From Diphasiastrum complanatum (lineage: Eukaryota; Streptophyta; Lycopodiopsida; Lycopodiales; Lycopodiaceae): 64,000 bases of DNA. Positions 1 to 10,613 of this stretch are shown here, piece by piece. Numbering within the stretch: the first letter of the stretch is position 1; each line of letters opens with the position of its first letter. A program made the translations under genes and the position numbers. The notes below the pieces were generated by a model. The model was not told where the DNA came from and searched no databases. It saw only the letters and a list, made by a program, of their open reading frames with translations. The stretch lies in the NCBI GenBank assembly GCA_029204225.1, contig CM055097.1:55859793-55923792 (forward strand). The letters are read 5' to 3'.

Positions 1-961
1 ATGTTGGCCACATCGTCTATAATAAACCGAAGAGCAAACGCCGAAGCTATGGCAGCCAGAACCTGAGCTACAATGTACACCGGAGCCTGCACCACAATTT
101 ATGAAGTTCATATTTTGGGATCAAAGACAGAAACTCAATTGTTACTTGGCTCACGAGACAGAGAGGGTGTGTGTGTGTGTTTTCTGTGTTTGCTGGGTAT
201 AATTATCGACATTAAAACAGGGAAATTGAGAATTCTGCGTTGGCGTAGATAAGATGCTCACGTATTTCCATGGGAATTCTTTGACTGTCGCAAACGCTAT
301 AGTAACAGCGGGATTGCAGTGAGCTCCCGATATGTGGCCTATCGAATATACAACAGCCGTTACCACAAGCCCAAATGTCAAGGAGATTCCTACGTGGGTC
401 ACGGCTCCGTGGCTCTGGTAATCCACCATCGCTGCCCCGCAGCCGGCAAAAACGATGAAGAAGGTTCCGATCATTTCAGCAGCAACCTGGGAGTGAAGTT
501 TCAATCAATCTGAGTTTTTAAGCACTGGTTTCTGTTCATCAGCGTGACATCTATTTTATCAAATTGAACAATTGACATACTTTTTGAAAGTTGAACACGA
601 CTATCAATGGAACCCGATGGCTATGCTAGTGCAATGCTTTGTCCACAACTTATGACTCATCATTTGTGGCATCGATTTGCACTCGTTCACAAATGGTTAA
701 TAAAAGGAGCCATGACAAAAACGCAGATTGTGATGAGGAAATTAGACAGGTATTTCGTACGCACTTCTTTGGTTCGTTTACCTTTTGACACCACTCTTTG
801 AATACGGGCTTATCCACACAGTCCACTACTGTGTCCACGATGTTGGAGATGGACATCTGGGCTGCTGCTGCGTTGTTGGCATTTTTCAAGTCTTCGTATG
901 CCGAGTGATCAGTTTTAATTTCTGTGAGTACACTTGGGTTAAGCTTCATTTCAGAATCCAT
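1..961 (-). CDS. NIP-type aquaporin, left copy, truncated by window start
   Basis: Membrane channel of the NOD26-like intrinsic protein family, which passes water, glycerol or metalloids. Visible exons on the minus strand: exon 1 at 782-961 (60 codons, ends CQK before a GTAAAC donor), exon 2 at 262-486 (75 codons, starts VAAEMIG after a CCCAG acceptor, ends WKY before GTGAGC) and the start of exon 3 at 86-1. Exon 2 holds membrane helices 1 and 2 and the first pore motif HCNPAVTI. The part with the second NPA lies outside the window. The frame is open wherever it can be read. The gene is the near-identical, oppositely oriented partner of the complete gene at 20426-22163. Its exon 1 is four codons shorter, in the Asn/Ala stretch near residue 30. 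The ATG at 961 is chosen because the partner starts at the same place. Family membership is certain; the substrate is not. Confidence 0.9.
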
Positions 962-1785
962 AGATGATCAATTAACTGACTTCAGACAAAGCCTCCGGTA
1001 ATCTCGCCTGTAGACAGGCGAAGTGGTTGCTATTCGAGAAGTATAAACTTCGTCTATAGAGTAGCAATATCCAGGATACGTCCAGGCACTATCTACAATT
1101 TCTCAGCAACCCATCAAAAAAAATTTCATCTGGACTCTGAAGCCTGTACTCTTGGGTGAATGGACGACTGCTTCGTAACAAGATCTGGACAAATAATTCA
1201 ACACAAATATTGCGACAAAACTAAAACCACTGCCCAGGAAGGATCAGACAGCAGATCTTGAAGCATACATTACACCTTGAAAATTAGAGAAGCAATATTG
1301 AGCAGCACGTCTTCTAGCAAAGAGGCAGTTCAGCTTCTGATCTCCAAACTACTTGAAGACAGTCTCATTGTGCCCTCTTATATTGATGTGTATGATCTTT
1401 ATGTTTGATAATATCATGGCTGCCCGACCAAACGTGCAACTTGTAATCCTAATCCTAGTATATTGTTTTTTATATCAGCTTCTTCTCCTGTTCCTCTTCG
1501 TTACTAATATTCCAATCAAAAAATCTAGCCTCCATGCTAGCCATTGGCACGTATATATGGCTTAATGTGGCCGAGCCCTTGGCATCTATGAGATTAATGG
1601 AAGAAATGCCATCCATCCATAGACAAATTTTAAGTGAGGGCACCTGCATGTGTGAGTTTTCTTGGAGAGAATATTTTAGAGTGATAGGGACATTCCCTAG
1701 AGACCAAAGAGACATGACTTTTGCAAGTGTTTTGAGGACCAAGGAAACTTAAGAGTGAGTGTTTCATGTGCACTCTCCAATTATG
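1..1785. repeat. Inverted duplication, left arm
   Basis: This stretch is the reverse complement, with small indels, of 21571-19531. Matching covers NIP exons 1-3, introns and about 800 bases upstream of the ATG. For example, the flank at 1340-1570 and its partner around 19700-20060 share short peptides such as LILMCMIFM and NVQLVILIL in the shadow frames. Similarity fades near 1785 and 19531, where both sides still share a run around TTGGAGAGTGCACATGAAAC. The arm is open at the window start, so its true length is unknown. Confidence 0.85.
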
Positions 1786-1849
1786 GTGAGCTGGACTTCA
1801 ACATTGCACTTGTGCCCTTTCAAGAGAAGCTCTTAGCCAACGTATCACC

Positions 1850-1853
<4 letters not shown>

Positions 1854-1909
<56 letters not shown>
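1854..1909. repeat. (GA)n microsatellite
   Basis: About 28 uninterrupted GA units lie between the end of the left inverted arm and the first LTR of Copia A. Confidence 0.95.
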
Positions 1910-1912
<3 letters not shown>

Positions 1913-1962
1913 GCAACTTGTATGATATAGAATTCTATGTACAGGGCCTAATTTGAATGTGC

Positions 1963-2931
1963 TGGGGCAAGGGAGATAGGAAGAACGAGAACGAAGAAGA
2001 GAGCAGGAATATTGCGGAACAGCTCTCCCGTTTTAATCGGTTGCTAGGTGCAAAAACAGTCTAATAAACAACTTATGCTAAAGATAATCACAGCTTTATG
2101 CGTTCTAATTGCCCAATAGGATCTCAAAAATAATTTCATACTCTAAAAACAAGAGTACAGTCCACCAAAGAGATTGGAGATGGTTTGTGTGTGGTACTAC
2201 TGAAATTAGATTCAACGTGAAGTATAGTTCTGAAAAAAATGAAAGAGTAGCATGATATCGCGAGTTCCTCAGGCGTCAAAGACAGCCATCGTCTGATCAG
2301 AAACTGAGTCGTAGACGTCCGTGTTCTGATCAGGGTGGGTGAGTATACAAGCGCGATCAAACAGCAATGAAAGTGCATTCAATCACAACATGTATTCATC
2401 TATGTTGTACATAGATAAAAATGTGCTGCTGCTATATTACACTGAAGCACAATACAAATAGCAATTACAACCAAGATTGACGGCGTAATTGGGAGGCTCA
2501 AATAATGCGTCTCATGGATGGAGCAACCAACAATCTGTGCTTGGATGATCTATTTATAGATTTCATCCGTGTATTAACTACAATAAATGATTGTCACCTA
2601 ATTAGATAAGCCGCTTGTACTTGGAAGTATATGGCTTCTGTGACAACTGTACATAGTGTATCATGTCAACCCATAGGGAATGTTGATGTGGACGAGGGTG
2701 TTGCAAATTCTCTCACTTTGCTTTATAAGGGAAGTGGCTTTCTCTCACTTTGCAAATTTGGGAAGTGACTGGAAACGTTCCTCGTTCAAAGTAGATGACC
2801 TTCGGCATTTGTTTCTCTCTTTGGGATTTTGCGAAAAAGGCGAAGGTGCCCTTAAAAAGACGAATGTGTCTTTAAAACAGTTCAACATGAAAAATGGATG
2901 ACCTTCGAGTATTTTCTCTCTCTTCGCGAAC
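1963..2931 (-). repeat. Copia A 3' LTR, truncated
   Basis: Begins TGGGGCAAGGGAGATAGG and matches 6759-7437 followed by 12149-12521. The match runs through the stretch TTTTCTCTCTCTTCGCGAAC at 2912-2931 and stops there, abutting RNase H codons. The last part of the LTR (about 106 bases if the element ends at 12627), the polypurine tract and the C-terminus of RNase H are therefore deleted. The corresponding 5' LTR piece carries about 85 extra bases near 12190-12270. Confidence 0.8.
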
Positions 2932-3955
2932 TTTTTGCAAACAAAGTGAGTGTGATCCATATAGCTTCTTTTGAAGCTTGGCATGCTGCGATGTACTCTG
3001 CTTCTGTTGAAGAAAGCGCGACTGATCTCTGCTGCCTTGAGTTCCACGAAATCGGGCCCCCTGCCAGATAGAAACAGATACCGGAGGTAGATTTTCTGGT
3101 AGAGACTATTCCTCCCCAATCTCGCAGGACGAGTGGGTCGATAGCATTTCCATCATAACATAAAATGTGATCTAAACTTCCCTGAGTATATCTCATCACT
3201 CTCTTTAATGCTTTCCAATGAGAGATCCTAGGATTAGACATGAATTGACTTAACGTGCTAATAGTGTATGCTAAATCTGGTCTAGTACACAACATTGCAT
3301 ACATCAAGGATCCTATTAATGAATGATAAGGGTACTTCGCTATGTCGAGTACTTCACTATCAAAATCAGCACTAGTAGGTTTAGTCAATACAATACTTGG
3401 ATCCATTGGGGTATCAATTGGTTTGCAATCAGACATATGAAACTTTTCTAAAATGCCTTTTAGATATGCCTGCTGGCTAAGATAAATCTTATTCTGAGGT
3501 CTATTTCTAGTAATGTGAATTCCTAGAAAAGAATGGACAACTCCTAAATCAGTCATGTCAAATTCCTTTGACAGATCACTCTTAGTAGTGTGCAGAAGAG
3601 AAGTGTCGTTAGACAAAATAAATGCATCATCTACATACAGAGCTATGTGAACTAAATTGGTGCATATATGCTTTGAATAAACATTACAGTTAGCTGAATT
3701 GTTTGAGAATTCCAATTGAATGAGATAAGAGTTGATTCTATCGAACCATGCTCTTGAGGCTTGTTTTAGACTGTAGATTGCTTTATGCAGCTTGCACACT
3801 TTGTGCTCTTGGCCTTTGACTTCAAATCCTTCCGGTTGGAAGGTGTACAGCTCCTCTTCGACATTGCTATTGAGAAATGTTGTCTTGACATCCATTTTAT
3901 GCATTTCAAGGTCTTCCGTGGCTGCTAACGCAATCAGAGTTCTAATTGACTGCAT
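2882..3955 (-). pseudogene. Copia A reverse transcriptase and RNase H
   Basis: A 357-codon open stretch that reads from mid-RT (DVKTTFLN) through the polymerase motif ALYVDDAFIL and the RT tail (FLGIHITRN, CKPIDTPMDPS) into RNase H (SLMYAMLCTRPDLAY, VALSSTEAEYIAA). The YVDD aspartates are present. RNase H stops after KEAIWIT; the last 22 codons come from the abutting LTR, so the C-terminal part of RNase H is lost. The region is the 3' end of A's pol and is separated from the upstream RT start by a frame break near 3960-4033. It is a relic, not a working enzyme. Confidence 0.88.
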
Positions 3956-4033
3956 CTTGACGACAAGACTGAAAATTTATTGATAATCCACTCCTTGGAC
4001 TTGAGTGAATCCTTTAGCCACCATCCGTGCTTT

Positions 4034-4852
4034 TCATTTGGCAATGGAGCCATCAGAGTTGATCTTCTTCTTGAAGATCCACTTGTTGTCGATAACTCTC
4101 TTGTGAGTGAAGAAGTCGACCAGTGTCCAGTTCTGATTCGTCAAAAGTGAGTTGTACTCGCTTTCCATAGCTTCTTGCCACTTCACAGCATCCTTGGAGT
4201 TAATTGCTTCGGCTAGGCTTTTTGGTTCTTTTGATGAAGTCCAGAATGATTGACGTGCATACCTCTCAGAAACTGTCCGAGTCCATGAGGATCTGCGGAC
4301 GTTTGGTTGACCAGAATGCGATGATGCTTCTTCTTGAATTTCTCCAGATCTGTTTGAGCTAGTTTGGTCTGGTCTAATGACAGGTACTGTCGGCTGCTCG
4401 GCTTCTGTAGCTGTAGCTGCAGGTTCTATAAAAGGAACATCAACATTGGAAGAATCCATGCTACGTAAAATAGGATGAAATGGCATGGCATCTTTTATCA
4501 ATGGTTGTCTGAAATCATAGTATGTATGTTCTTGAAATATTACATCCCTAGAGACAAATACTATATTAGTGGATGGATCATAAACTTTATAAGCTTTATG
4601 TTCATCAGGATAGCCAATGAAAATACATTTATTTGTCCTATGATCCAGCTTCTTCCTAAGCTGTTTAGGAATGTGAACAAAACATATACAGCCAAAGATT
4701 TTTATATGGCTAACACTAGGCTTGTGCCCATGCCAAACTTCATGAGGAGTCTTGTTGTTGACAACTTTGGTGCTGGATCTGTTCTGCACGTAATAGGCTA
4801 TGGCAGTAGCTTCTACCCAGAGCTTTGCAAGTAGGTGTGCTTGATGTAGCAT
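4034..4852 (-). pseudogene. Copia A integrase C-terminal part and RT start
   Basis: A 272-codon open frame. It begins in the integrase region after the catalytic Glu (LWVEATAIAYYVQNRS), continues through KIFGCICFVHIPKQLRKK and the FIGYPDEHKAYKVYDP segment typical of Copia integrase tails. It then runs through a low-complexity linker into the start of RT (SLAEAINSKDAVKWQEAME, NQNWTLVD, NKWIFKKK). It lies directly upstream in element order of the RT/RNase H frame at 2882-3955. In this order and length it is normal for Copia pol; isolation as a separate frame shows decay. Confidence 0.85.
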
Positions 4853-5395
4853 GGATTTGGTTGAGTTGAGAAGAGTTCGCTTCTTCCTTTCTGCAATCCC
4901 GTTTTGTTGAGGTGAATAGGAAGTGGTGAACTATCTTCTAATACCATGTTCAGTCATGTAGTCGGACATCTCATTAGAGATGTATTTGCCGCCACCATCA
5001 CTTCAGAGTGCCTTCACTTTCCTAGACATTTGTGTCTCAACCATGGCGTTGAATCTCTTGAAGCATTCAAAGGCTTCAGATTTGTGCTTAATAAAGATGA
5101 CTGTAGACCATCTGGAGTAATCATCTATGAAAGTGATAAAATAGACTGCATCTTCTAAGAATGGATTTGGCATTGGACCACAGAGATCACTATGTACAAA
5201 ATCTAATATATGCTTTGTTTTGATGGAATGTGGTTTTGGAAACTTGCTTCTAGAGTGCTTCCCATAGATGTATGATTCACAAAAGAAAGATTTCCTATCT
5301 AATGAAGACAGGAAATTCAAACCATCAACTAAATTATTACAAAGCATATAAGAAAGTGATCTTGTATTCACGTGTCCAAATCGACTATGCCACAA
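4853..5395 (-). pseudogene. Copia A integrase core
   Basis: The minus-strand frame at 5395-5003 starts at the GAG-pre-integrase motif WHSRFGHVNTRSL, passes a changed zinc-binding stretch (FCESYIYGKHSR) and the first catalytic Asp in VHSDLCGP, then FIDDYSRW. A stop interrupts just before the second catalytic Asp (SDGGGKY). The frame beyond it (to 4853) still shows YSPQQNGIAERKKR with the catalytic Glu. The triad residues can all be located, but the stop makes the gene non-functional. Confidence 0.8.
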
Positions 5396-5559
5396 AACAA
5401 TACTATCGTTTATATTTTCATTAGAGATACTAGCTAATGCAACTGAATTAGAGAGTACATAAAGATTTTTGACTCTAGTGCATGTAGTCAGAGTAGTATC
5501 TTCCTCGAGTATTGTACACTACTGCTCAGATGAGAAAGTAACAGTGTAGCCCTCATCAG

Positions 5560-6660
5560 TTATCTTAGAGACTGATAACAAGTTCTTTGAAAACTGAGGA
5601 ACATGAAGGACATTAGGAACACAAATGGATCGTTGTTGAAGCTGATCTGCACTGCTCCTTTGCCTTCCACGCGTATGGGACTAGAATCTCCGAGGTAGAT
5701 AAATTGGTTTCTATTGTAAGCTGTGTACTCCGTAAACCATTCCTTGCGAGAGGTCATCTGTTGGGTAGCGTCGTTGTCCAAGTATCAGCTATCACAGTCT
5801 TCGCTGTTGTTGTAAGCCATTAACAAGTGTGTGCCTTGCTCCTTGAATTCGGCCGCGTTGGAGGAGTCTGGCTGTTGCTGTTGTTGCTGCTTCTCTGGCT
5901 CATTGTAGATCTTGATGCGACACTCCTTGATGTCATGATTAGCTCTTTTGCAATATCTACAGAAACGCTTCTTGCGCGATCCACCATGCTCACCTTGAGT
6001 GTGAGGCTTTTGTTGTTGCTGCTGCACCTGATTTTTGCCCTTGGAATGATCTTTCTTCTTGGTGTATAGAGCCATGGATTTGTCTTTGATGGACAGGCTG
6101 CCAGTCTTTCTCCACATTTCTTCTTGAAGAAGATGACCAATTACCTTTTGAAGGGTGAGGTCCGGTTGTGTGGAGATCATCACCACAAAGTGCTCATAGG
6201 ACTTGGAAGAGAAGAAAGCAAGGTCATGACGACATTATCATCTTGAATAGAACATCTTACAACTGATAACTGATCTAACAAGGACTTGAAGTTGTTGATG
6301 TGAGAAGTGATGGCAGTAGAATCAGACTTGCTAAGAGTAAAGAACTTCCTTCTAAGATGTAATCTCGTGGTTACATCGCGAGTCTCATAGAGACTTGATA
6401 ACAAGTCCAGTGCTTCCTTAGAGGTTTTGCACGTGGTAACGTGAGATATTTGGGAGTCGGCCAGATTGAGTGTGATACATGCTAAGGCCTTCTTATCTTT
6501 GATCTTCCAGGCCTTTGCTTGATCACCATCTTCTGGTTTCAGGTCTGCACCTTCTACTACATGCCAAAGATCTCTATCAACATCATTCTAAGTTTCAACT
6601 TCCAAATGTAGAAGTTAGAACCATTGAACTTGTCAATGACTCTAGCTTCACTGAGTGATG
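5560..6660 (-). pseudogene. Copia A gag, zinc knuckle and protease
   Basis: Three overlapping minus-strand frames carry the capsid half of the polyprotein. 6404-6180 is a UBN2-type gag segment (ITSHINNFKSLLDQLS, VVMTLLSSLP). 6186-5785 continues it (TQPDLTLQKVIGHLL) and includes the CCHC knuckle CRYCKRANHDIKEC with all four ligands. 5781-5560 is the protease (ATQQMTSRKEWF); its active-site DSG has become Asp-Asn-Asp. Gln-rich low complexity separates knuckle and protease. Several stops and frame changes show decay. Gag and copy H share the phrase VVMTLLSSLPS, so the two elements are relatives. Confidence 0.8.
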
Positions 6661-6740
6661 AAGATGAAGAGCTACCTATATGACATATGATAACTGTATA
6701 CAAATAGGACAAACTTAATCTCTCGGTTTATTTGGACTAA

Positions 6741-6752
6741 GCTCTAATACCA
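6741..6752 (-). promoter_or_regulatory. Copia A primer binding site
   Basis: Reverse complement reads TGGTATTAGAGC, one base from the common plant Copia initiator-Met tRNA site TGGTATCAGAGC. It lies six bases inside the LTR edge at 6759, which fixes the element's orientation and its 5' LTR boundary. Confidence 0.85.
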
Positions 6753-6758
6753 ATCAGA

Positions 6759-7437
6759 TGGGACAAGGGAGATAGAAAGAACGAGAATGTAGAAGAGTGC
6801 AGTAATATTGCGGAACAACTCTCTCATTCTAATCGGTTGCTAGGTGCAAAAATAGTCTAAATATAGACAGCTTATGCTAAAGATAATCACAGCTTTATGC
6901 ATCTGATTGCCCAATAGGATCTCAAAAATTGATTCATACTCTAAAAACAAGAGTGCAGTCCACCAAAGAGATTGGAGATGGTTTGTGTTTGGAACTACTG
7001 AAATCAGATTCAACGTGAAATATAGTTTTGAAATAAATGGAAGAGTAGTATGATATCGCGAGTTCCTCAGGCGTCAAAGACAACCATCGTCTAATCAGAA
7101 ACTGAGGAGTTGTAGACGTCCATGTTCTGATCAGGGTGAGTATACAAGCACGATCAAACAACAATGAAAGTGCATTCAAGCACAACATGCATTCATCTAC
7201 GTTGTACATAGATAAAAACGTGCTGCTGCTATATCACACTGAAGCACAATACAAATAGCAATTACAACCAAGATTGACGGTGTAATTGGGAGGCCCAAAT
7301 AATGTGTCTCATGGATAGAGCAACCAACAATCTGTGCTTGGATGATCTATTTATAGATTTCATCAGTGTATTAGCTACAATAAATGATTGTCACCTAATT
7401 AGGTAAGCCGCTTGTACTTGGAAGTATATGGCTTCTG
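6759..7437 (-). repeat. Copia A 5' LTR, first piece
   Basis: Starts TGGGACAAGGGAGATAG next to the primer site and matches 1963-2640 at high identity. It is cut at 7437 by Copia B. TTCTG at 7433-7437 is one copy of B's target duplication. Confidence 0.88.
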
Positions 7438-8131
7438 TGTCGCGGAAGCAAAAACACTGTTTAGTGTCGCGAAAGCGAAATTGTTTCTTTTTCGTTTTCG
7501 TCTTCGTATTCGCGAATGATTTTGTGTCTTTAAATTTTCTTTTGCACGGAAGCTTCACAGAATCCTAGACACGTGACTGCACATCACATAATACATTTTA
7601 TTCTAGCAATCAAGACACACAGCACAAGACAAGGAGATGCACGAAAATAGAGCGACTGTATTATCGGTTTAATTTTAGAGCGAGATCGTCAGTGTCTCGC
7701 TCGTTGGTGGAATGACACTCTGCTCTTTCGTTGTGTTCTGCTCGTTGGCAGACTTTCATGCACATCTCTATTGTTTCTATTAATTTTCTTTCTGCTCTAC
7801 TCACTATGTCTCTCTCTCTCTGTCTATTCAGATATCTCTTTATAATCCAGAGAGGATAGTTTATACCTCCATAGTGTGAAGTTTACAAGATGGCTAAACG
7901 GAGAAATCACAAGACTAGTTAGAGTTATTCAACTAATCAATTAGTTTCCATCGTTGCCTCTCGTTTCACCTGGGCATGAAGCCTACGACTCCAAGCCCGT
8001 TGAGCTACCAGCAGACAACGTGAAAGCTTCCCATTTTGTTTGTTTCGTGTCCTTCATTCTTTTCGTTTCTTTCGTAGCTTTTCATTTTGCATCCCTTTGC
8101 GGTTTGCGGTCCTGGAGGTATGCTTACGATT
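7438..8131 (-). repeat. Copia B 3' LTR, truncated
   Basis: Matches 11312-12029 (shared runs include TTGCCTCTCGTTTCACCTGG and TGAAG.CTACGACTCCAAGC). It ends at CTTACGATTC, losing the LTR's final 114 bases, and abuts RT codons. A long T/C-rich segment with a CTCTGTCTATTCAG run is common to both copies. Confidence 0.88.
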
Positions 8132-8137
8132 CCTCCT

Positions 8138-8419
8138 CTAGATCTCCATGAGAAAGGCTGTTTTCACGTCAATTTGGTGAATTTTCAGATTGTACTCTGT
8201 GGCGTACGCAAGGAGTAGCCTTATGCTTGTCATCTTGACCATGGGCGAATATGTGTCGAAATAATCAACACCATATCTTTGCATGTAGCCCTTCGTGACA
8301 AGCCTTGCTTTGTAGCGGCCAATGGTGCCATCTATTTCATCTTTTTCTTGTATACCCACTTGCAGTCGACTATTTTTCTGTTTATTGGCAATGGCTCTAA
8401 TGTCCATGCCTCGTTTCAC
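8138..8419 (-). pseudogene. Copia B reverse transcriptase stub
   Basis: Reads the N-terminal RT segment: YKARLVTKGYMQRYGVDYF, YSPMVKMTSIRLLLA and KIHQIDVKTAFL. It then runs into LTR sequence at 8131. The polymerase motif YVDD, the thumb and all of RNase H are missing, so an internal deletion must have joined this point to the LTR. By comparison with normal Copia pol I infer that well over 1 kb is gone. Confidence 0.85.
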
Positions 8420-8468
8420 CTCATCGACTCGATCTCCTCTAACATTGCCTGCTTCCAGAATTCTCCCT

Positions 8469-9614
8469 CTAGACTCTGGATAGCTTCTTGGTATGTTGTT
8501 GGCTCTTCAGTGAAGCTACAGTACTTGAACTGCGTGTCTTCGCTCCATTGAAGATTGTCAGAGTAACGGTCTGGAGGTCTTCTTTGTCTTGTTGACCTTC
8601 TAGGCTCGTTTCGTCACTGCTCGTTTCTTGTTCGTGGGGTTGATCATCTGCTTCTTGCTGCTCTGGAGTCTGTGGCTCTGCATTCTGATTTGATGTCTGC
8701 CCTCGATCTCCCTCTTGAATAGACAGCAGTGTGAAGATCTCATGGCCTCTTTCATCTTTTAGTCCAGGGAATGTGGACTCATTGAACTTCACATCTCTGC
8801 TTGAAACAACCTTCTTCGTGGTTGGATCGTAGAGCCTATATACTTGTGCTCCGTTTGAGTGGCCGACCATGATTGTTTGCTCTAATTTGTCATCCTCGCT
8901 TGTTTTTTTTTTTTTTGGAATGTGCTTATATGCTGCACATCCAAACACACGTACGTATGACAGATCAGGCTTTCTACCTGTCCACATTTCGTACGGCGTT
9001 CTGTTTTCCAACGTTGTTGCTGTTGATCTGTTCTGCAGGTGTACAGTTGCAGCTATTGCCTCAGCCCAAAATTGACTTGGCAACTGAGCTTGTGCCATCA
9101 TGCATCTGGCTCCTTCGACTAGCATTTTGTTTCTTCTTCCTACTACACCATTGTATTATGGTCTGTATGCAGGAGTGAACTGGTGTTCGATCCCTTGTTC
9201 TTTGCAGAATCTTGAGATTTCTTTGCTTTTGTATTCACCTCTATTTTCAGATCTGAGGATCTGTATCTTTTTCGAGCTGTGTTGCTCTGCAAATGCCATG
9301 AACTTCTTGAAGGAATTAAACACTTCGGATTTCTTCTTTAAGTAGTAGATCATGGTCATTTGGCTGTAATCATCTATGAACGTCAAAAAGTATCTCAAAC
9401 CTGAGAGCAAATCCGTCTTCTTCGGTCCACAGACATCAGAGTGGACGAGCTCAGGAACTTCCTTGGCTCTCCTTCCCTCATGCGTGAATGGATTTCGATG
9501 TTGCTTGCCTTTTTGATAGGCTTTGCAGAACTCAGTTTCGGGATTTGAAATCTTGAGACTTATGACAATATCTTTTCTGCAAGGAGCCTCTGACTTGTGG
9601 TGTGCCAACTTCAA
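8469..9614 (-). pseudogene. Copia B integrase
   Basis: Two adjoining minus-strand frames. 9614-9156 contains the first catalytic Asp (ELVHSDVCGPKK), FLTFIDDYSQM and ILRSENRGEY, in which the second catalytic Asp has become Glu. 9125-8469 continues after the catalytic-Glu region with LPSQFWAEAIAATVHLQNRS, VRVFGCAAYKHIPKKK, the SRDVKFNE segment and an acidic linker leading into RT. A poly-Lys run at 8910 reflects a T-tract. The changed catalytic residue and the frame break show that it is inactive. Confidence 0.85.
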
Positions 9615-9890
9615 TGTTAATAAAAGGTGGCCAGTAAATTGAGTACTGTGCCAAGTAGCTTGAATGTATAGTTATTTTGATTGGGAGACACCTTTACTTT
9701 AATCTGACATGCATAACTATAATGTAATATTTTTTAGTAGTATTAATCCATGCACGAGTATTTTCTCTAGATTATCAATGAAAATTGTAGTTACAATTTT
9801 GAATGAATGATTTATGTGTAAAGTCAATTACTTGACGATTACATGTCAATGTTAGCATGTCTTGTATCTATGTATTAGTATTAATTACAA
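9611..9890. other. About 275-bp AT-rich insertion inside Copia B
   Basis: On the minus strand the pre-integrase motif LWHRRMYHLNMRSL stops at 9886 and the following integrase-side codons resume only at 9614 with KLAHHKSEAP. The intervening AT-rich block has no coding character. Its edges are flanked by TTAATAA- and ATTAATTA-like bases. It may be a small non-autonomous element or filler DNA; I could not define clear terminal inverted repeats. Confidence 0.5.
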
Positions 9891-10613
9891 GCTCCGCATG
9901 TTCAGATGATACATTCTCCTATGCCAGAGCTGATTATCATTTTCTGAAGCATTTAGTATGCTAACAGAGTTGCTGATTATCTTGGCCTGGTAGAGGTTTC
10001 CTTCTCTGCATCCGACCGTCAGCAACTTGTTTGTCATCTTCTCGATCATGCGACTTGTATTGTCGTCGAACAAAACTCAAATGCCAAGATCTGCCATCTT
10101 GGAGACATGTAGCAGATCTTTTCTGAGTGAGGGCACATAGAGTGCTCCTGGAAGCTATGCTTGGCTTGACAGTATTTGTAGTTGTAGAGTGTCAATGCCT
10201 TTGACATCATGTCTGCTCTCATCACCTAGAATCACTGCTCTGTTGTTTTCGAGCTCTCTGAACTCGATCAAGATCTTCTTGTTGCGGGTGATGTGTGATG
10301 GTGCTCCAAAATCAATGACTACATCGTAGTCGTGTTCATTGTAGCTGGTTGAAGATTCATCGAGTATCGTGAACGCTTCGTCACCTCTATCTGCATCTTT
10401 GGATGACTCTGCAACATTTGCCTTTTCAACTTTGTTTTTTCTTTTTGGGTTGAATCTACAATCGTATGCAGAATGCCCTTTCTTCTTGCAGTGCATGCAA
10501 GGTATTGCTAGATTGAACCAACATTTGTTGGTCGTATGGCCTGGTTTGTGGCAGTGATCGCAGGAAGAAGATTGTTGATTCGAGGACTTCGTCTTCTCGG
10601 ATCTTGACTTGTT
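9885..10613 (-). pseudogene. Copia B zinc knuckles, protease and pre-integrase domain
   Basis: The minus strand shows two successive CCHC knuckles, CDHCHKPGHTTNKC (about 10565-10524) and CMHCKKKGHSAYDC (about 10496-10455). Plant Copia gag usually has one. The protease follows with VIDFGAPSHIT, where the active-site DSG has become DFG. The 10073-9885 frame holds the end of the protease/linker and the pre-integrase motif LWHRRMYHLN. A stop separates the knuckles from gag and another separates protease from pre-integrase. Confidence 0.8.

Noticed and set aside
3792-3983. Small plus-strand frames across the Copia regions (also at 4475, 8279, 8873, 56557)
   Set aside because: They are antisense shadows of pol and show no own motif.
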